Shown here: piece after piece, positions 31,299 to 41,021 of the stretch
How the letters are laid out: each line of letters begins with the position of its first letter
Position numbering within the stretch: position 1 is the stretch's first letter
DNA from: an uncultured Eubacteriales bacterium
GTDB taxonomy: Bacteria > Bacillota > Clostridia > Oscillospirales > Acutalibacteraceae
Assembly (NCBI GenBank): GCA_934546985.1
Contig: CAKTEE010000004.1
Span: 124,001-188,000, forward strand
Length of the DNA: 64,000 bases
Direction: 5' to 3'
Made by a program: the position numbers and the translations under genes
Notes under the pieces: generated by a model
What the model was told of the DNA's origin: nothing
What the model saw: the letters and a program-made list of their open reading frames with translations, nothing else
The model's database searches: none

Positions 31299-32234
31299 AT
31301 GAAAAAAGCATCCGCCTCTGTTTTTACAAAAACGCCTGTTATTGTAATAACCGCCATCATCGCTACCCTGCTGTGGGGCAGCGCATACCCAGGTATTAAA
31401 ACCGGATATGAACTTTTTGCTATTCCTGCCGGCGATATTCCCTCCAAGCTTCTTTTTGCCGGTATACGGTTTACTGCATCAGGTTTGCTGACTATAGCAG
31501 GCGCAAGTATTTTACGCAAAAAATTCGTTTTGCCGGAAAAAAATAATTTATGGAATATTACCGTCTTGGGATTACTGCAAACCGGATTACAATACGTTTT
31601 CTTTTATATCGGGCTTGCTTACACCACGGGAGTTAAAAGCTCTATTTTGAACGCTACCGGCGTATTTCTTGCGGTTATACTTGCTCATTTTGTTTATGCA
31701 GACGATAAGCTTACCGTCCATAAAACCATTGGCTGTTTTATTGGTTTTTCCGGAATTACTTTAATTAACCTCAGCGGATTGGACGCCGGCTTCTCTCTGC
31801 TTGGGGAAGGTTTCATTATGCTGGCAGCGGCATCCTCCGCCATTGGCGCACTGCTGAGCAAGCGGGCGGCAAGGAACCATGACGCGGCGGCTGTGACAGG
31901 CTACCAGCTATTCATCGGCGGCACAGCCCTGCTTTTGACGGGTGCCGTCTCCGATGGGACTCTGCCGCAAATAACCCCTGCCGGCATTCTTCTTCTGGCA
32001 TACCTTTCTGTACTTTCTGCGGCGGCATTTATGCTTTGGACGCTTCTTTTAAAATATAATCCCGTTGGAAAAATCTCTGTCTATAAATTCCTTGTTCCCG
32101 TTTTCGGCACATTGCTTTCCGCACTCTTTTTGAAAGAAGAAGCTTTCAAACTATCCGCCATGCTTTCTCTGGTTCTCGTTTGTATCGGTATTGCGATTGT
32201 TAACCGTCCGGGAAAGAAAGAATCAAACCATTGA
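31299..32234 (+). CDS. EamA/DMT family transporter
   Basis: A 311-aa drug/metabolite-type transporter with ten hydrophobic spans made of two EamA repeats (~12-150 and ~165-300). The first span, ATLLWGSAYPGIKTGYELFA, carries the usual LWG(S/x)xxP motif. SSILNATGVFLAVILAHFVY and VGKISVYKFLVPVFGTLLSA are the typical ends of the two repeats. Family members export amino acids or metabolites; the substrate is unknown. Single-gene unit with its own promoter and terminator. Confidence 0.88.
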   Translation: MKKASASVFTKTPVIVITAIIATLLWGSAYPGIKTGYELFAIPAGDIPSKLLFAGIRFTASGLLTIAGASILRKKFVLPEKNNLWNITVLGLLQTGLQYVFFYIGLAYTTGVKSSILNATGVFLAVILAHFVYADDKLTVHKTIGCFIGFSGITLINLSGLDAGFSLLGEGFIMLAAASSAIGALLSKRAARNHDAAAVTGYQLFIGGTALLLTGAVSDGTLPQITPAGILLLAYLSVLSAAAFMLWTLLLKYNPVGKISVYKFLVPVFGTLLSALFLKEEAFKLSAMLSLVLVCIGIAIVNRPGKKESNH

Positions 32235-32302
32235 CCTTATTATAATTCAACCAATATAACCAGTCAAACAAATACATATAAATTCCGCCTTTATTCGAGC
32301 CA

Positions 32303-32338
32303 AGCCTGCCCTGTTTTAAGGACAGGCTCCGTTTTTAT
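32303..32338 (+). terminator. Terminator of the EamA gene
   Basis: AGCCTGCCCT (32303-32312) pairs with AGGACAGGCT (32319-32328) with one mismatch, followed by CCGTTTTTATTTT. Confidence 0.8.
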
Positions 32339-32447
32339 TTTATCAAAACGAAAATATCCAAACCATTTATTCTTAAATTTTTGCTAATCTAAAATATAAA
32401 AAAGACCGGAGTGATAAGGCTCCGGCCATTAAAATATTGATTGAAAA

Positions 32448-33353
32448 TCAGCCCATCAGCTGAACCATAACGGCTTTTTGCGCATGCAGACGGTTTTCCG
32501 CTTCATCATAAATCTCCGGCGCATGTTCTTCAAATACTTCGCCAGTGATTTCCTCTCCGCGGTGCGCAGGCAAACAATGCTGAACCATGCAGTCATTTTT
32601 TGCCGCGCTGAGTACCTTTTTATTTACCTGATAAATTCCTTCAAAGGCAAGGCGGCGCTTCTCCGCTTCCCCTTCCTGTCCCATAGAGGACCATACATCG
32701 GTAAAGATAACATCAGCTCCCTGCGCCGCCTCCATTGGGTCAGTAGTCCACAGGAATTTGCCGTTATCCTTCGCATAGCCCATGACGCCAGAATCCGGTT
32801 CATAGCCCACAGGGGTTGCGACAGAAACCTCCATACCGGTTTTAATTCCGCCGACAATCAGGGAATTTGTCATATTATTGCCGTCACCGATATAGCACAT
32901 TTTCAGCCCTTCCAGACTGCCTTTATATTCACGCACAGTCATTAAATCGGCTAATACCTGACAGGGATGACAGTAATCCGTCAAACCGTTGATAATCGGA
33001 ATGCTCCCGTAATAAGCAAGGTCTTCCACTTCTTTCTGCGCATAGGTACGAATCATAATCCCATCAAGATAGCGGGAAAGGACGCGCGCTGTATCCTGAA
33101 TCGGCTCACCGCGCCCAATTTGCATATCGTCTGCACTCAGAAAAAGTGCGTAACCGCCAAGCTGATACATTCCCGTTTCAAAAGAAACACGGGTACGTGT
33201 GGAGGCTTTTTGGAATATCATCCCCAATGTTTTGCCCGCCAAATGGTGATGACGGATGCCATGCTTCTGTTCATATTTCAGCTGATCCGCAATATTTAAG
33301 GTGTTAAGAATTTCTTCTGTGGACATATCCATCAGTTTTAACAGGTGTTTCAT
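32448..33353 (-). CDS. argF: Ornithine carbamoyltransferase
   Basis: Makes citrulline from ornithine and carbamoyl phosphate. The 301-aa product begins MKHLLKLMDMSTEEILNTL and carries the carbamoyl-phosphate loop STRTR (in FQKASTRTRVSFETG), the HPCQ-type site in YCHPCQVLADLMTV, and the ornithine-loop sequences MGQE and HCLPAHRGEEI. An in-frame extension to 33527 runs into argD and has no family match; GTGGAGG lies before the ATG at 33353. Last gene of the arg operon, 29 bp behind argD. Confidence 0.96.
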   Translation of the reverse strand: MKHLLKLMDMSTEEILNTLNIADQLKYEQKHGIRHHHLAGKTLGMIFQKASTRTRVSFETGMYQLGGYALFLSADDMQIGRGEPIQDTARVLSRYLDGIMIRTYAQKEVEDLAYYGSIPIINGLTDYCHPCQVLADLMTVREYKGSLEGLKMCYIGDGNNMTNSLIVGGIKTGMEVSVATPVGYEPDSGVMGYAKDNGKFLWTTDPMEAAQGADVIFTDVWSSMGQEGEAEKRRLAFEGIYQVNKKVLSAAKNDCMVQHCLPAHRGEEITGEVFEEHAPEIYDEAENRLHAQKAVMVQLMG

Positions 33354-33382
33354 TGTTTTTCCTCCACAACTTTTTATTTGCC

Positions 33383-34573
33383 TTATACTGAAGCGGCGGC
33401 TTCTTCCGCCAGCGATTTTTCCAATATGGCAAGGCCTTTTTTCAATTCCTCCGGTGTAATATTCAGCGGAGGCAAGAGCCTTACCAACGCTTTTGCAGTT
33501 AATACCAACAGACCGTTGGCAACGCACCGGTCAGCAACGCCTTTGGCCGTACCGGATTTCAGGACAATACCAATCATCAAGCCCTGCCCCCGGACTTCCG
33601 CAACGTTTTCCATTTTTAAAATGCATTCTTTTATGTACCGGCCTTTTTTCTGCACATCGTCCAAAAAGCCATCTGCTGTTACAGCTTCCATAACCCGCAG
33701 GGCGCCCGCACAGGCAACGGGGTTTCCGCCGAAAGTAGTTCCGTGTACGCCTGCACCAAGCACATTGCCAAGCTCTTCTTTGCAAAGGCATGCGCCAACG
33801 GGCAAACCGCCGGCCAGCCCCTTTGCAGAGGTCAGTACATCCGGCTGAACGCCGATATTTTCCCATGCAAAGAATTTACCTGTTCTGCCCACACCGGTCT
33901 GTACCTCGTCAAAAATCAGCAGGACATCCTTTTCTTTGCACAGCGCCGCGGCTTCTTTGACAAACGCAGGGTCAAGGGGCATAACGCCGCCTTCGCCCTG
34001 TATCGGTTCCATCATAACCGCACAAACAGTTTCATCCCACTGGGAAAGTAAATCCTGCATCGTCTTTTTCGCATACCGGAACCCCGGCAGAAAAGGATGA
34101 AAATACTGATGAAAGGAATCCTGTCCGGTAGCGGTAACGGTAGCCATTGTTCTGCCATGGAAAGAATCTACCAGTGAAATAATTGTACTCCGGCCTTCGC
34201 CATATTTATCAAAGCTGTATTTTCTTGCAAGCTTAATTGCACATTCATTTGCTTCCGCGCCTGAATTACATAAAAAAACTTTTGAAAAGCCGGAAATCTC
34301 ACACAGCTTCGCACCCATTTCCACCGTAGTTGGATTATAATACAAATTAGAAACATGGGCGCATTTATTGATTTGTTCCGTAACTGCCGCAATCCAGCCG
34401 GATTCTGCATGCCCTAAAGAGTTGACGCCGATACCGCTGGTAAAATCAATATATTGTTTCCCTTGCGTATCTGTAACAACGGAACCCTTTCCGGACTCTA
34501 TCGCAACGGGAAATTTCCCGTAGGTCGGCATAATACTTTCTTCTGATTTCTTTTTTATTTCTTCAAAACTCAT
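33383..34573 (-). CDS. argD: Acetylornithine aminotransferase
   Basis: PLP enzyme converting N-acetylglutamate semialdehyde to N-acetylornithine. 396 aa, class-III aminotransferase: YIDFTSGIGVNSLGHAESGW at the start, NSGAEANECAIKLAR, FHGRTMATVTATGQ, a Glu-rich EPIQGEGGVMPL, LLIFDEVQTGVGRTGKFFAW, and the PLP lysine in TSAKGLAGGLPVGAC. The ATG at 34573 follows GGAG by 9 nt and is preferred over an in-frame TTG at 34582. It lies between argB and argF. Confidence 0.95.
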   Translation of the reverse strand: MSFEEIKKKSEESIMPTYGKFPVAIESGKGSVVTDTQGKQYIDFTSGIGVNSLGHAESGWIAAVTEQINKCAHVSNLYYNPTTVEMGAKLCEISGFSKVFLCNSGAEANECAIKLARKYSFDKYGEGRSTIISLVDSFHGRTMATVTATGQDSFHQYFHPFLPGFRYAKKTMQDLLSQWDETVCAVMMEPIQGEGGVMPLDPAFVKEAAALCKEKDVLLIFDEVQTGVGRTGKFFAWENIGVQPDVLTSAKGLAGGLPVGACLCKEELGNVLGAGVHGTTFGGNPVACAGALRVMEAVTADGFLDDVQKKGRYIKECILKMENVAEVRGQGLMIGIVLKSGTAKGVADRCVANGLLVLTAKALVRLLPPLNITPEELKKGLAILEKSLAEEAAASV

Positions 34574-34626
34574 TGTTATCAACTCCGTCTATACCTGCAC
34601 CGGATAAGCCCGCTCCGGTGTGTATA

Positions 34627-35505
34627 TTATAAAAACATTGTGCCAATCCCCTCATGGGTCAGCATCTCAATTAAAATCGAATGGGGAATGCGCCCATCTA
34701 TAATATGAGTGCGATGCACACCGCGTCGGACAGCCTCTACGCAGCAGTCGATTTTCGGAATCATCCCGCCGGATATAATCCCTTCCCGTTTCAGCTTGCC
34801 TACGTCACTGACATTGACCACAGATACCAGCGAGCTTTCGTCATCCTTATCACGCAGAAGTCCGCGTACATCCGTCATCAGCAAAAGCTTTTCCGCACCC
34901 AGTTCCGCGGCTATGCGCGCCGCGGCAGTATCCGCATTGATATTATAAACCGCGCCGTTTTCTCCCATACCAATAGTGGAAATTACAGGGATATAGCCTT
35001 TATCAAGCATATCGTTAATAATGGTAACATCTACCGTTTCAATATCTCCGACAAAGCCAACGTCCGGCCCTTCCTGATGACGTACCGCCTGAATCATACT
35101 ACCGTCAAGACCGCAAAGCCCAACGGCACGCCCGCCATGGCCCTGAATCCGCTGAACCAGCTCTTTATTTACCTTGCCTGCAAGAACCATCTGCACAATT
35201 TCCATGGTTTCTTCATCCGTATAGCGCAGGCCATTGACAAATTTACTTTCCTTGCCGATACGTTTAAGCATATCGCTGATTTCCGGCCCGCCGCCATGTA
35301 CCAGCACAACGCGCACGCCTACAAGGGAAAGCAATACAAGATCGGACATTACATGCTCTTTCAATTCTTCATTGATCATTGCATTGCCGCCATATTTCAC
35401 TACAACGGTTTTATTGTTATACTCCTGAATATAAGGGAGCGCCTGCACCAAAACCTTCACCCTGTCTGTATTAGATACTTTGATATCTTCGTTCATTTCC
35501 TGCAT
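34627..35505 (-). CDS. argB: Acetylglutamate kinase
   Basis: Phosphorylates N-acetylglutamate, the step that is often feedback-inhibited by arginine. The 292-aa amino-acid-kinase-fold protein has VVVKYGGNAM (~34-43), VVLVHGGGPEISDMLKRIG (~60-78), the GLCGLDGSMIQA stretch, and VISTIGMGENGAVYNINADT with the nucleotide-binding Lys in EKLLLMTDVRGLL. The N-terminal helix NTDRVKVLVQALPYIQEYNN is of the kind seen in arginine-sensitive kinases, so feedback control is likely. It starts 19 bp after argJ. Confidence 0.95.
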   Translation of the reverse strand: MQEMNEDIKVSNTDRVKVLVQALPYIQEYNNKTVVVKYGGNAMINEELKEHVMSDLVLLSLVGVRVVLVHGGGPEISDMLKRIGKESKFVNGLRYTDEETMEIVQMVLAGKVNKELVQRIQGHGGRAVGLCGLDGSMIQAVRHQEGPDVGFVGDIETVDVTIINDMLDKGYIPVISTIGMGENGAVYNINADTAAARIAAELGAEKLLLMTDVRGLLRDKDDESSLVSVVNVSDVGKLKREGIISGGMIPKIDCCVEAVRRGVHRTHIIDGRIPHSILIEMLTHEGIGTMFL

Positions 35506-35524
35506 ATCTCACACCATCCAGCTA

Positions 35525-36748
35525 TTAAGTCCGGTAATCTCCGTTAATTTTAACATAATCATACGTCAGGTCGCAGCCGTAGGCAAGGGCTTTTCCATCC
35601 CCTTCATATAAGGTAATGTCAATCAGCACCTCTTCTTCCAGCAGGATTTTCTTCGCCTTTTCCTCACTGAACGCTACACCTGCACCGTTTTTACACACGG
35701 TAATGCTTCCCGCGGCGGAAACAAAAGCAACATCGGCACGGTTCACATCAATATCCGCGCCGGAATAACCCATTGCGCAAAGCACACGTCCCCAGTTTGC
35801 GTCCGCACCGAAAATCGCCGCTTTTACAAGGCTGGAACAGATTACGGCTTTGGCTACACAGCGGGCAATCTGCTCTGTTTTTGCACCTGTGACACGGCAT
35901 TCCATCAAATGGGTCGCACCTTCGCCGTCCCTTGCAATTTCCCTTGCCATTGTCCTGCACAGGGTGCAGAGTGCATCAACAAAAATATAGTAATCCTCAT
36001 TTTCTTCCTTGATAGATACATTACCTGCCTTGCCGGACGCCATAATGCTCACCATATCGTTGGTTGACGTATCGCCATCAATACTGATCATATTATAGGT
36101 AACATTCACCACTTCATGCAGGGCTTTATCCAACAGATCAGATGCAATCGCTGCATCTGTCGTGACAAAACTTAACATTGTTGCCATATTAGGGTGAATC
36201 ATGCCGGAGCCCTTTGCAATCGCCCCGATACGGCAGGTTTTACCGCCAAGCTGAAATTCCACGGCATATTCTTTTTTTCTGGTATCGGTGGTCATAATAG
36301 CTTCCGCCGCGTCCGTACTGCCGTACCGGCTCAACCCTTTTACCAGTTCTTCCATGCCGCCGGCAATCGGTTCTATTGGCAGCGGCTGTCCGATAACACC
36401 GGTAGACGCCACAATCACATCCGTTACGCCGATATGCAGTGCACTGGACGCCACCTCGCACATTGCCTGTGCCTTTTCTACTCCGTCTGCATTGCAGGTA
36501 TTGGCTATACCGCTGTTGCAGATAACTGCGCGCGCTTTCCCATCGCCCAAATTGGCACGGGTAACGGCAATCGGCGCGCCTTTCACGAGATTTTGGGTAT
36601 ATACCGCCGCTGCATCGCAGACGGTATCACTGAAAATAAGCGCAAGGTCGCGTTTGGATTTATTTTTGCGGATGCCGCAATGAATGCCGTTTGCTGTAAA
36701 GCCTTCCGGTGCAGTCACGCCTCCGCTGATAAATTTTATGTCACTCAT
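35525..36748 (-). CDS. argJ: Bifunctional glutamate N-acetyltransferase/ornithine acetyltransferase
   Basis: ArgJ moves the acetyl group from N-acetylornithine to glutamate, and in bifunctional forms also uses acetyl-CoA. The 407-aa precursor self-cleaves before the nucleophilic Thr, here Thr190 in KGSGMIHPNMATMLSF. Other family stretches are GGVTAPEGFTANGIHCGIRK at the start, IVASTGVIGQPLP and DGDTSTNDMVSIMASGKAGN. No argA or argE is seen in the operon, so acetyl recycling by ArgJ is the expected route. Lies 27 bp after argC. Confidence 0.96.
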   Translation of the reverse strand: MSDIKFISGGVTAPEGFTANGIHCGIRKNKSKRDLALIFSDTVCDAAAVYTQNLVKGAPIAVTRANLGDGKARAVICNSGIANTCNADGVEKAQAMCEVASSALHIGVTDVIVASTGVIGQPLPIEPIAGGMEELVKGLSRYGSTDAAEAIMTTDTRKKEYAVEFQLGGKTCRIGAIAKGSGMIHPNMATMLSFVTTDAAIASDLLDKALHEVVNVTYNMISIDGDTSTNDMVSIMASGKAGNVSIKEENEDYYIFVDALCTLCRTMAREIARDGEGATHLMECRVTGAKTEQIARCVAKAVICSSLVKAAIFGADANWGRVLCAMGYSGADIDVNRADVAFVSAAGSITVCKNGAGVAFSEEKAKKILLEEEVLIDITLYEGDGKALAYGCDLTYDYVKINGDYRT

Positions 36749-36775
36749 AATTTTTCCCTTTCTGCCGCTTCTTGC

Positions 36776-37813
36776 TTAAAATGCCGGCGGAATCAACTGA
36801 AGACCGGTTTCTTCCGGCAATCCGCAGACAATATTCATGTTCTGAACTGCCTGGCCTGCCGCACCTTTTACCATATTATCTATGGCGGAAACAATAATCA
36901 AAGTATTTGTCCTACAATCTGTATGAACAGAAATATCACAATAGTTACTGCACCGTACGTTTTTCAGGTTCGCCGTCTGCCCTTCCGGCAAAACGCGGAC
37001 AAAATATTCGTTTTTATAAACCTTTTCATAAATACTGCGCACGCGCTCTGCGGTAACGCCGTCCTTTAAACGTGCATAAATGGTAGAAACGATGCCGCGG
37101 TTAATCGGAAGCAAATGCGGTACAAATGTAACCTTTAATTTTTCGCCTGCAACCTGCGACAAAGTTTGTTCAATCTCCGGTGTGTGCCTGTGTACAGCTA
37201 CTTTATACGGCGCGAAAGATTCGTTGCAATCCGGAAAATGGGTATTCTGCGCAAGCCCCCTGCCCGCGCCGGTAGTTCCGGATTTGGAATCAATGATAAT
37301 TCCGGCAGTATCAATCAGCCCTGTGCGCAGTGCAGGCGCCAGCCCCAAAGCAATGCTGGTAGGATAACAGCCGGGATTGGCAATGATTTTGGTTTTCTTT
37401 ATTTCTTCACGGTAAAGCTCCGGCAATGCGTAGACCGCCTGCCCGTGAAGCTCCTGATCCAGAAACTCCCCGCCGTACCATTCTTTATAATCATTTTCAT
37501 CATACAAACGGAAATCCGCGCCAAGGTCGATAAACACTGCGTCTTTAGCGGCACATTCTGCTGCAAGCTGCTGCGAAAGCCCGTGTGGCAGACATGCAAA
37601 CACAACATCGCTGTTTGCCACAACCTCTTCACTGGTGCCGCAGACCATATTGCAAATCTGATTCAGGCACGGGTAGACGCTGGAAAGCGTTTTCCCCTCG
37701 AAGCTGACAGAACTGACAGCCACCAGTTCCGCTTCCGGATGGGACAGTATCAGGCGGACAAGTTCCAACCCTGCATATCCTGTTGCTCCAACGATTCCAA
37801 CTTTTATACTCAT
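36776..37813 (-). CDS. argC: N-acetyl-gamma-glutamyl-phosphate reductase
   Basis: NADPH-dependent reductase, third step of arginine synthesis. The 345-aa protein has the Rossmann start IKVGIVGATGYAGLELVRLI, the catalytic cysteine in KIIANPGCYPTSIALGL (~140-156), SGTTGAGRG and the late SNYCDISVHTDCRTNTLIIV. The frame is open to 37870 but the family N-terminus begins at the ATG at 37813, behind AAAGGG. The gene is preceded by argH and followed by argJ. Confidence 0.95.
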   Translation of the reverse strand: MSIKVGIVGATGYAGLELVRLILSHPEAELVAVSSVSFEGKTLSSVYPCLNQICNMVCGTSEEVVANSDVVFACLPHGLSQQLAAECAAKDAVFIDLGADFRLYDENDYKEWYGGEFLDQELHGQAVYALPELYREEIKKTKIIANPGCYPTSIALGLAPALRTGLIDTAGIIIDSKSGTTGAGRGLAQNTHFPDCNESFAPYKVAVHRHTPEIEQTLSQVAGEKLKVTFVPHLLPINRGIVSTIYARLKDGVTAERVRSIYEKVYKNEYFVRVLPEGQTANLKNVRCSNYCDISVHTDCRTNTLIIVSAIDNMVKGAAGQAVQNMNIVCGLPEETGLQLIPPAF

Positions 37814-37901
37814 ATCATTTACCCTTTCACCGCTGCCGTTTCGGCTGATTCCAGTCCCCGCCGCCGGCAATGATTCGGCGGGCCATATTTATATTTTCAG
37901 T

Positions 37902-39275
37902 TTAGTCCTCAAAAAGCAATCTTATACGCTTTACCTGATTTTCCACATTATGCGGGGCGGGACCGCCTACGGTTTTTCTGCCCGCAACACAGGTATCCAA
38001 AGAAATCGCCTTATAAATATCATCCTGAAACAAATTGGAGAATTGCTGGTACTGTGCCAGTTCCAGTGTTTCCAGCGTTTTATCCTGCTGAATACATAAT
38101 GCGACCAAACCGCCCGTAATTTTATACGCATCACGGAACGGCATACCCTTATTTACCAGATAGTCCGCACAGTCTGTGGCGTTGATAAAGCCCTTCGCCG
38201 CCGCTTTGCGCATGTTTTCCGGCAGAACTTTCATGGTGGCAATCATCGGTACAAACGCAGTCAAACACATTTTTACAGTATCCGCCGCATCAAAAACAGC
38301 CTCTTTATCCTCCTGCATATCCTTGTTATAAGCAAGGGGCAGTCCTTTCATCATTGTCAAAAGGGTCATTAAATCGCCGAACACACGGCCGGATTTGCCG
38401 CGTACAAGTTCCGCAATATCCGGATTCTTCTTCTGCGGCATAATGCTGGAACCGGTGGAAAACGCATCGTCCAGCTCTATAAATTTAAACTCCCATGAAC
38501 ACCAAAGGATAATTTCCTCTGAAAAGCGGGAAAGATGAACCATTAAAATAGAAAGAGCGGCGGCGATTTCCATGCAGAAATCACGGTCGGAAACACCATC
38601 CAATGAGTTTGCAGTCAGGCGTTTAAACCCAAGAAGCTGACGGACACGATCACGGTTAATCGGATAAGTGGTAGCCGCCAGCGCACAGGAACCAAGAGGC
38701 ATTTCATCCATACGTTTTTTCGCATCTTCAAGCCTGCCGAGATCGCGCATGAACATTTCTGCATAAGCCAGCAAATGGTGGCCGAAGGTTATCGGCTGCG
38801 CCCTCTGTAAGTGGGTATAACCCGGCATAACGGTGGAAGCGTGCTCTTCCGCCTTATCTGCAAGCACTTTAATCAGAGATTTTACCTGTTCCCGAATATT
38901 ATCGCATTCTTTTTTCATATAGATGCGGATATCCAGCGCAACCTGATCGTTGCGGCTACGGGCGGTATGCAGGCGTTTGCCTGTATCGCCGAGACGCTGT
39001 GTCAGTTCACCTTCAATAAAGGTATGTATATCCTCCGCGTTCGGATCGATTTTCAATGTGCCGTCTTTAATATCTTCATAGATACGTTCCAGCCCTGCGA
39101 CAATTTTTGCCGCTTCGTTTTTATCAATAATACCGCTTTCACCCAGCATAGCCGCATGTGCCATACTTCCCTGAATGTCTTCTTCAAACATTCTGCTGTC
39201 AAAGGAAATGGATGAATTAAAATCATTGGTTTTTTTATCAATTTCTTTACTAAAGCGTCCGGCCCAAAGTTTCAA
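37902..39275 (-). CDS. argH: Argininosuccinate lyase
   Basis: Splits argininosuccinate into arginine and fumarate, the last step. The 457-aa member of the fumarase/aspartase superfamily starts MKLWAGRFSKEIDKKTNDFN and has TARSRNDQVALDIRIYMK (~112-129), TVMPGYTHLQRAQPITFGHH and the signature loop GSSIMPQKKNPDIAELVRGK (~275-295). It is second in the operon, ~140 bp behind argG with hairpins in the gap. Confidence 0.96.
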   Translation of the reverse strand: MKLWAGRFSKEIDKKTNDFNSSISFDSRMFEEDIQGSMAHAAMLGESGIIDKNEAAKIVAGLERIYEDIKDGTLKIDPNAEDIHTFIEGELTQRLGDTGKRLHTARSRNDQVALDIRIYMKKECDNIREQVKSLIKVLADKAEEHASTVMPGYTHLQRAQPITFGHHLLAYAEMFMRDLGRLEDAKKRMDEMPLGSCALAATTYPINRDRVRQLLGFKRLTANSLDGVSDRDFCMEIAAALSILMVHLSRFSEEIILWCSWEFKFIELDDAFSTGSSIMPQKKNPDIAELVRGKSGRVFGDLMTLLTMMKGLPLAYNKDMQEDKEAVFDAADTVKMCLTAFVPMIATMKVLPENMRKAAAKGFINATDCADYLVNKGMPFRDAYKITGGLVALCIQQDKTLETLELAQYQQFSNLFQDDIYKAISLDTCVAGRKTVGGPAPHNVENQVKRIRLLFED

Positions 39276-39362
39276 ACCGACTACCTCCTCCGCAGGTTTT
39301 ACCTGCTATTCGCGGATTATATCCACTAAAGGGATGAATCCCTAAAATTTATAAATGGGTGC

Positions 39363-39381
39363 GGGGGATAACATATCCCCC
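39363..39381 (-). terminator. Intercistronic hairpin between argG and argH
   Basis: GGGGGATA (39363-39370) and TATCCCCC (39374-39381) form a tight hairpin, with a small GGGAT..ATCCC hairpin nearby (39333-39344). No T-run is present, so partial termination or mRNA processing is more likely than full stop. Confidence 0.5.
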
Positions 39382-39413
39382 ACGCCCTGCATTTGCACAT
39401 ATAAAATTACAGT

Positions 39414-40640
39414 TTATTTGCTGCCGAGCATTTTCTTTGCCTTTACTTTAATCGGCAGACCAAACAGGTTAATGAAGCCAGCAGAATCGTTCTGGTCGTA
39501 AACTTCATCTTCATCAAAGGTAGCGATGTCTTCATCATACAGGCTGTATGGAGAAGTAACGCCTACGTTGATAATATTGCCTTTGTAGAGCTTGAGCTTT
39601 ACATCACCGGTAACGGTCTCCTGCGTTTTGTCAACAAATGCGGAGAGCGCCTCGCGCAGAGGGGTATACCACTGACCGTAGTAAACCAACTCCGCAAAAC
39701 GGTTGGCAACATCCTGCTTATAATGCTGAGTGTCCCTGTCAAGGCACAGAGTTTCCAATGTAGCGTGTGCTTTATAAAGAATAGAACCGCCGGGGGTTTC
39801 ATAAACACCGCGGGATTTCATGCCTACAAGACGATTTTCTACCATGTCAACCAAACCGCAGCCGTTTGCACCGCCAAGCTCATTCAACTTTGTCAGCAAG
39901 TCATAGGCTTCCATTTTTACGCCGTCCACAGCAACCGGGACACCTTTTTCAAAGCTGATAGTAACATAGGTAGGAACGTCCGGCGCCTTTTCCGGAGAAA
40001 CGCCCATTTCCAGAATTTCATCATATTTCGGCTCATTTGCCGGATCTTCTAAATCCAAGCCCTCATGGCTGAGGTGCCAGATATTTTTATCTTTGGAATA
40101 ATTGGTTTCCCTGTTGATTTTCAGGGGGATATTGTGTGCTTCTGCATATTCAATTTCTTCCTCACGGGATTTCAGATCCCAAGTACGCCACGGGGCGATG
40201 ATTTCCATGTCCGGAGCAAAGGCCTTAATGGTCAGCTCAAAACGAACCTGATCATTTCCCTTACCGGTACAGCCGTGGCAGATTGCGTCCGCACCTTCTG
40301 CCAAAGCGATTTCAACAATACGCTTTGCAATAACAGGGCGGGCAAAAGAAGTACCCAACAGATACTGCCCTTCATAAACTGCACCTGCTTTGAGGGTCGG
40401 CCAAACAAATTCTTCGAGAAATTCCTTGTGTAAATCTTCAATATACAGCTTAGAAGCGCCTGTGGCAATCGCCTTTTCTTCCAGACCGTCCAGTTCAGTT
40501 CCCTGGCCTACGTCGCCGGAAACCGCAATAACTTCACAATTATTGTAGTTTTCTTTGAGCCACGGAATAATAATAGAGGTATCCAAACCGCCGGAATACG
40601 CCAAAACTACTTTTTTAATATCTTTTTTATCTTTTTTCAT
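39414..40640 (-). CDS. argG: Argininosuccinate synthase
   Basis: ATP-dependent joining of citrulline and aspartate. The 408-aa protein has the PP-loop KKVVLAYSGGLDTSIIIPWL (~8-27), the aspartate/citrulline site CHGCTGKGNDQVRFEL (~113-128), APWR, and LEETLCL-type C-terminal stretches such as GGSILYKAHATLETLCLDRD. GGAGGG stands before the ATG at 40640; the in-frame extension to 40700 lies over the promoter. First gene of the seven-gene arg operon, with an ARG box at its promoter. Confidence 0.96.
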   Translation of the reverse strand: MKKDKKDIKKVVLAYSGGLDTSIIIPWLKENYNNCEVIAVSGDVGQGTELDGLEEKAIATGASKLYIEDLHKEFLEEFVWPTLKAGAVYEGQYLLGTSFARPVIAKRIVEIALAEGADAICHGCTGKGNDQVRFELTIKAFAPDMEIIAPWRTWDLKSREEEIEYAEAHNIPLKINRETNYSKDKNIWHLSHEGLDLEDPANEPKYDEILEMGVSPEKAPDVPTYVTISFEKGVPVAVDGVKMEAYDLLTKLNELGGANGCGLVDMVENRLVGMKSRGVYETPGGSILYKAHATLETLCLDRDTQHYKQDVANRFAELVYYGQWYTPLREALSAFVDKTQETVTGDVKLKLYKGNIINVGVTSPYSLYDEDIATFDEDEVYDQNDSAGFINLFGLPIKVKAKKMLGSK

Positions 40641-40691
40641 TTTAAAACCCTCCGTATTTTTAACTGGGTGAAATTGTCTGCTATATGGGTT

Positions 40692-40719
40692 ATTATACAA
40701 CTTTCATACATAAAATCAA
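40692..40719 (-). promoter_or_regulatory. Sigma-A promoter of the arg operon
   Basis: On the minus strand TTGATT (complement 40714-40719), a 16-nt spacer and TATAAT (complement 40692-40697). Confidence 0.75.
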
Positions 40720-40724
40720 GAGAT

Positions 40725-40743
40725 ATTTGCATATTTATTCATG
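40725..40743 (-). promoter_or_regulatory. ARG box (ArgR/AhrC operator)
   Basis: Read on the minus strand: CATGAATAAATATGCAAAT, one clear mismatch from the Bacillus-type ARG box CATGAATAAAAATKCAAK. It lies just upstream of the -35. A weaker second match (GTATGAATATACATTGA on the minus strand) is at 40881-40897. Arginine-bound ArgR should repress here. Confidence 0.8.
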
Positions 40744-40962
40744 ACAGGCTATTTTTGTAGGCATACCTATTATTATTTCATTGTCTAATTTTATTTTTAG
40801 CTATTTTTTACCAATAACTTCATGTTTTACTATGCCGATATCTTTATAGTCCACAGAAAAAAAGTAAGAATATTCAAAAATCAATGTATATTCATACTAT
40901 ACATGCATTATACATTTTCCCTCCTCCCCTTTTTCATGGCGCTGTGCATTCTGCAAAAAGGC
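40744..40962. other. Intergenic region between argG and the flavin reductase gene
   Basis: Divergent control region with the possible second ARG box at 40881-40897. No gene or stable RNA fold is seen. Confidence 0.5.
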
Positions 40963-40990
40963 TTTACATCAAAAAATTTCCGCATATAAT
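40963..40990 (+). promoter_or_regulatory. Sigma-A promoter of the flavin reductase-like gene
   Basis: TTTACA (40963-40968), a 16-nt spacer, TATAAT (40985-40990). Confidence 0.8.
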
Positions 40991-41021
40991 AGATTTATGA
41001 ACATTTGAAAGGGGCGATTTT

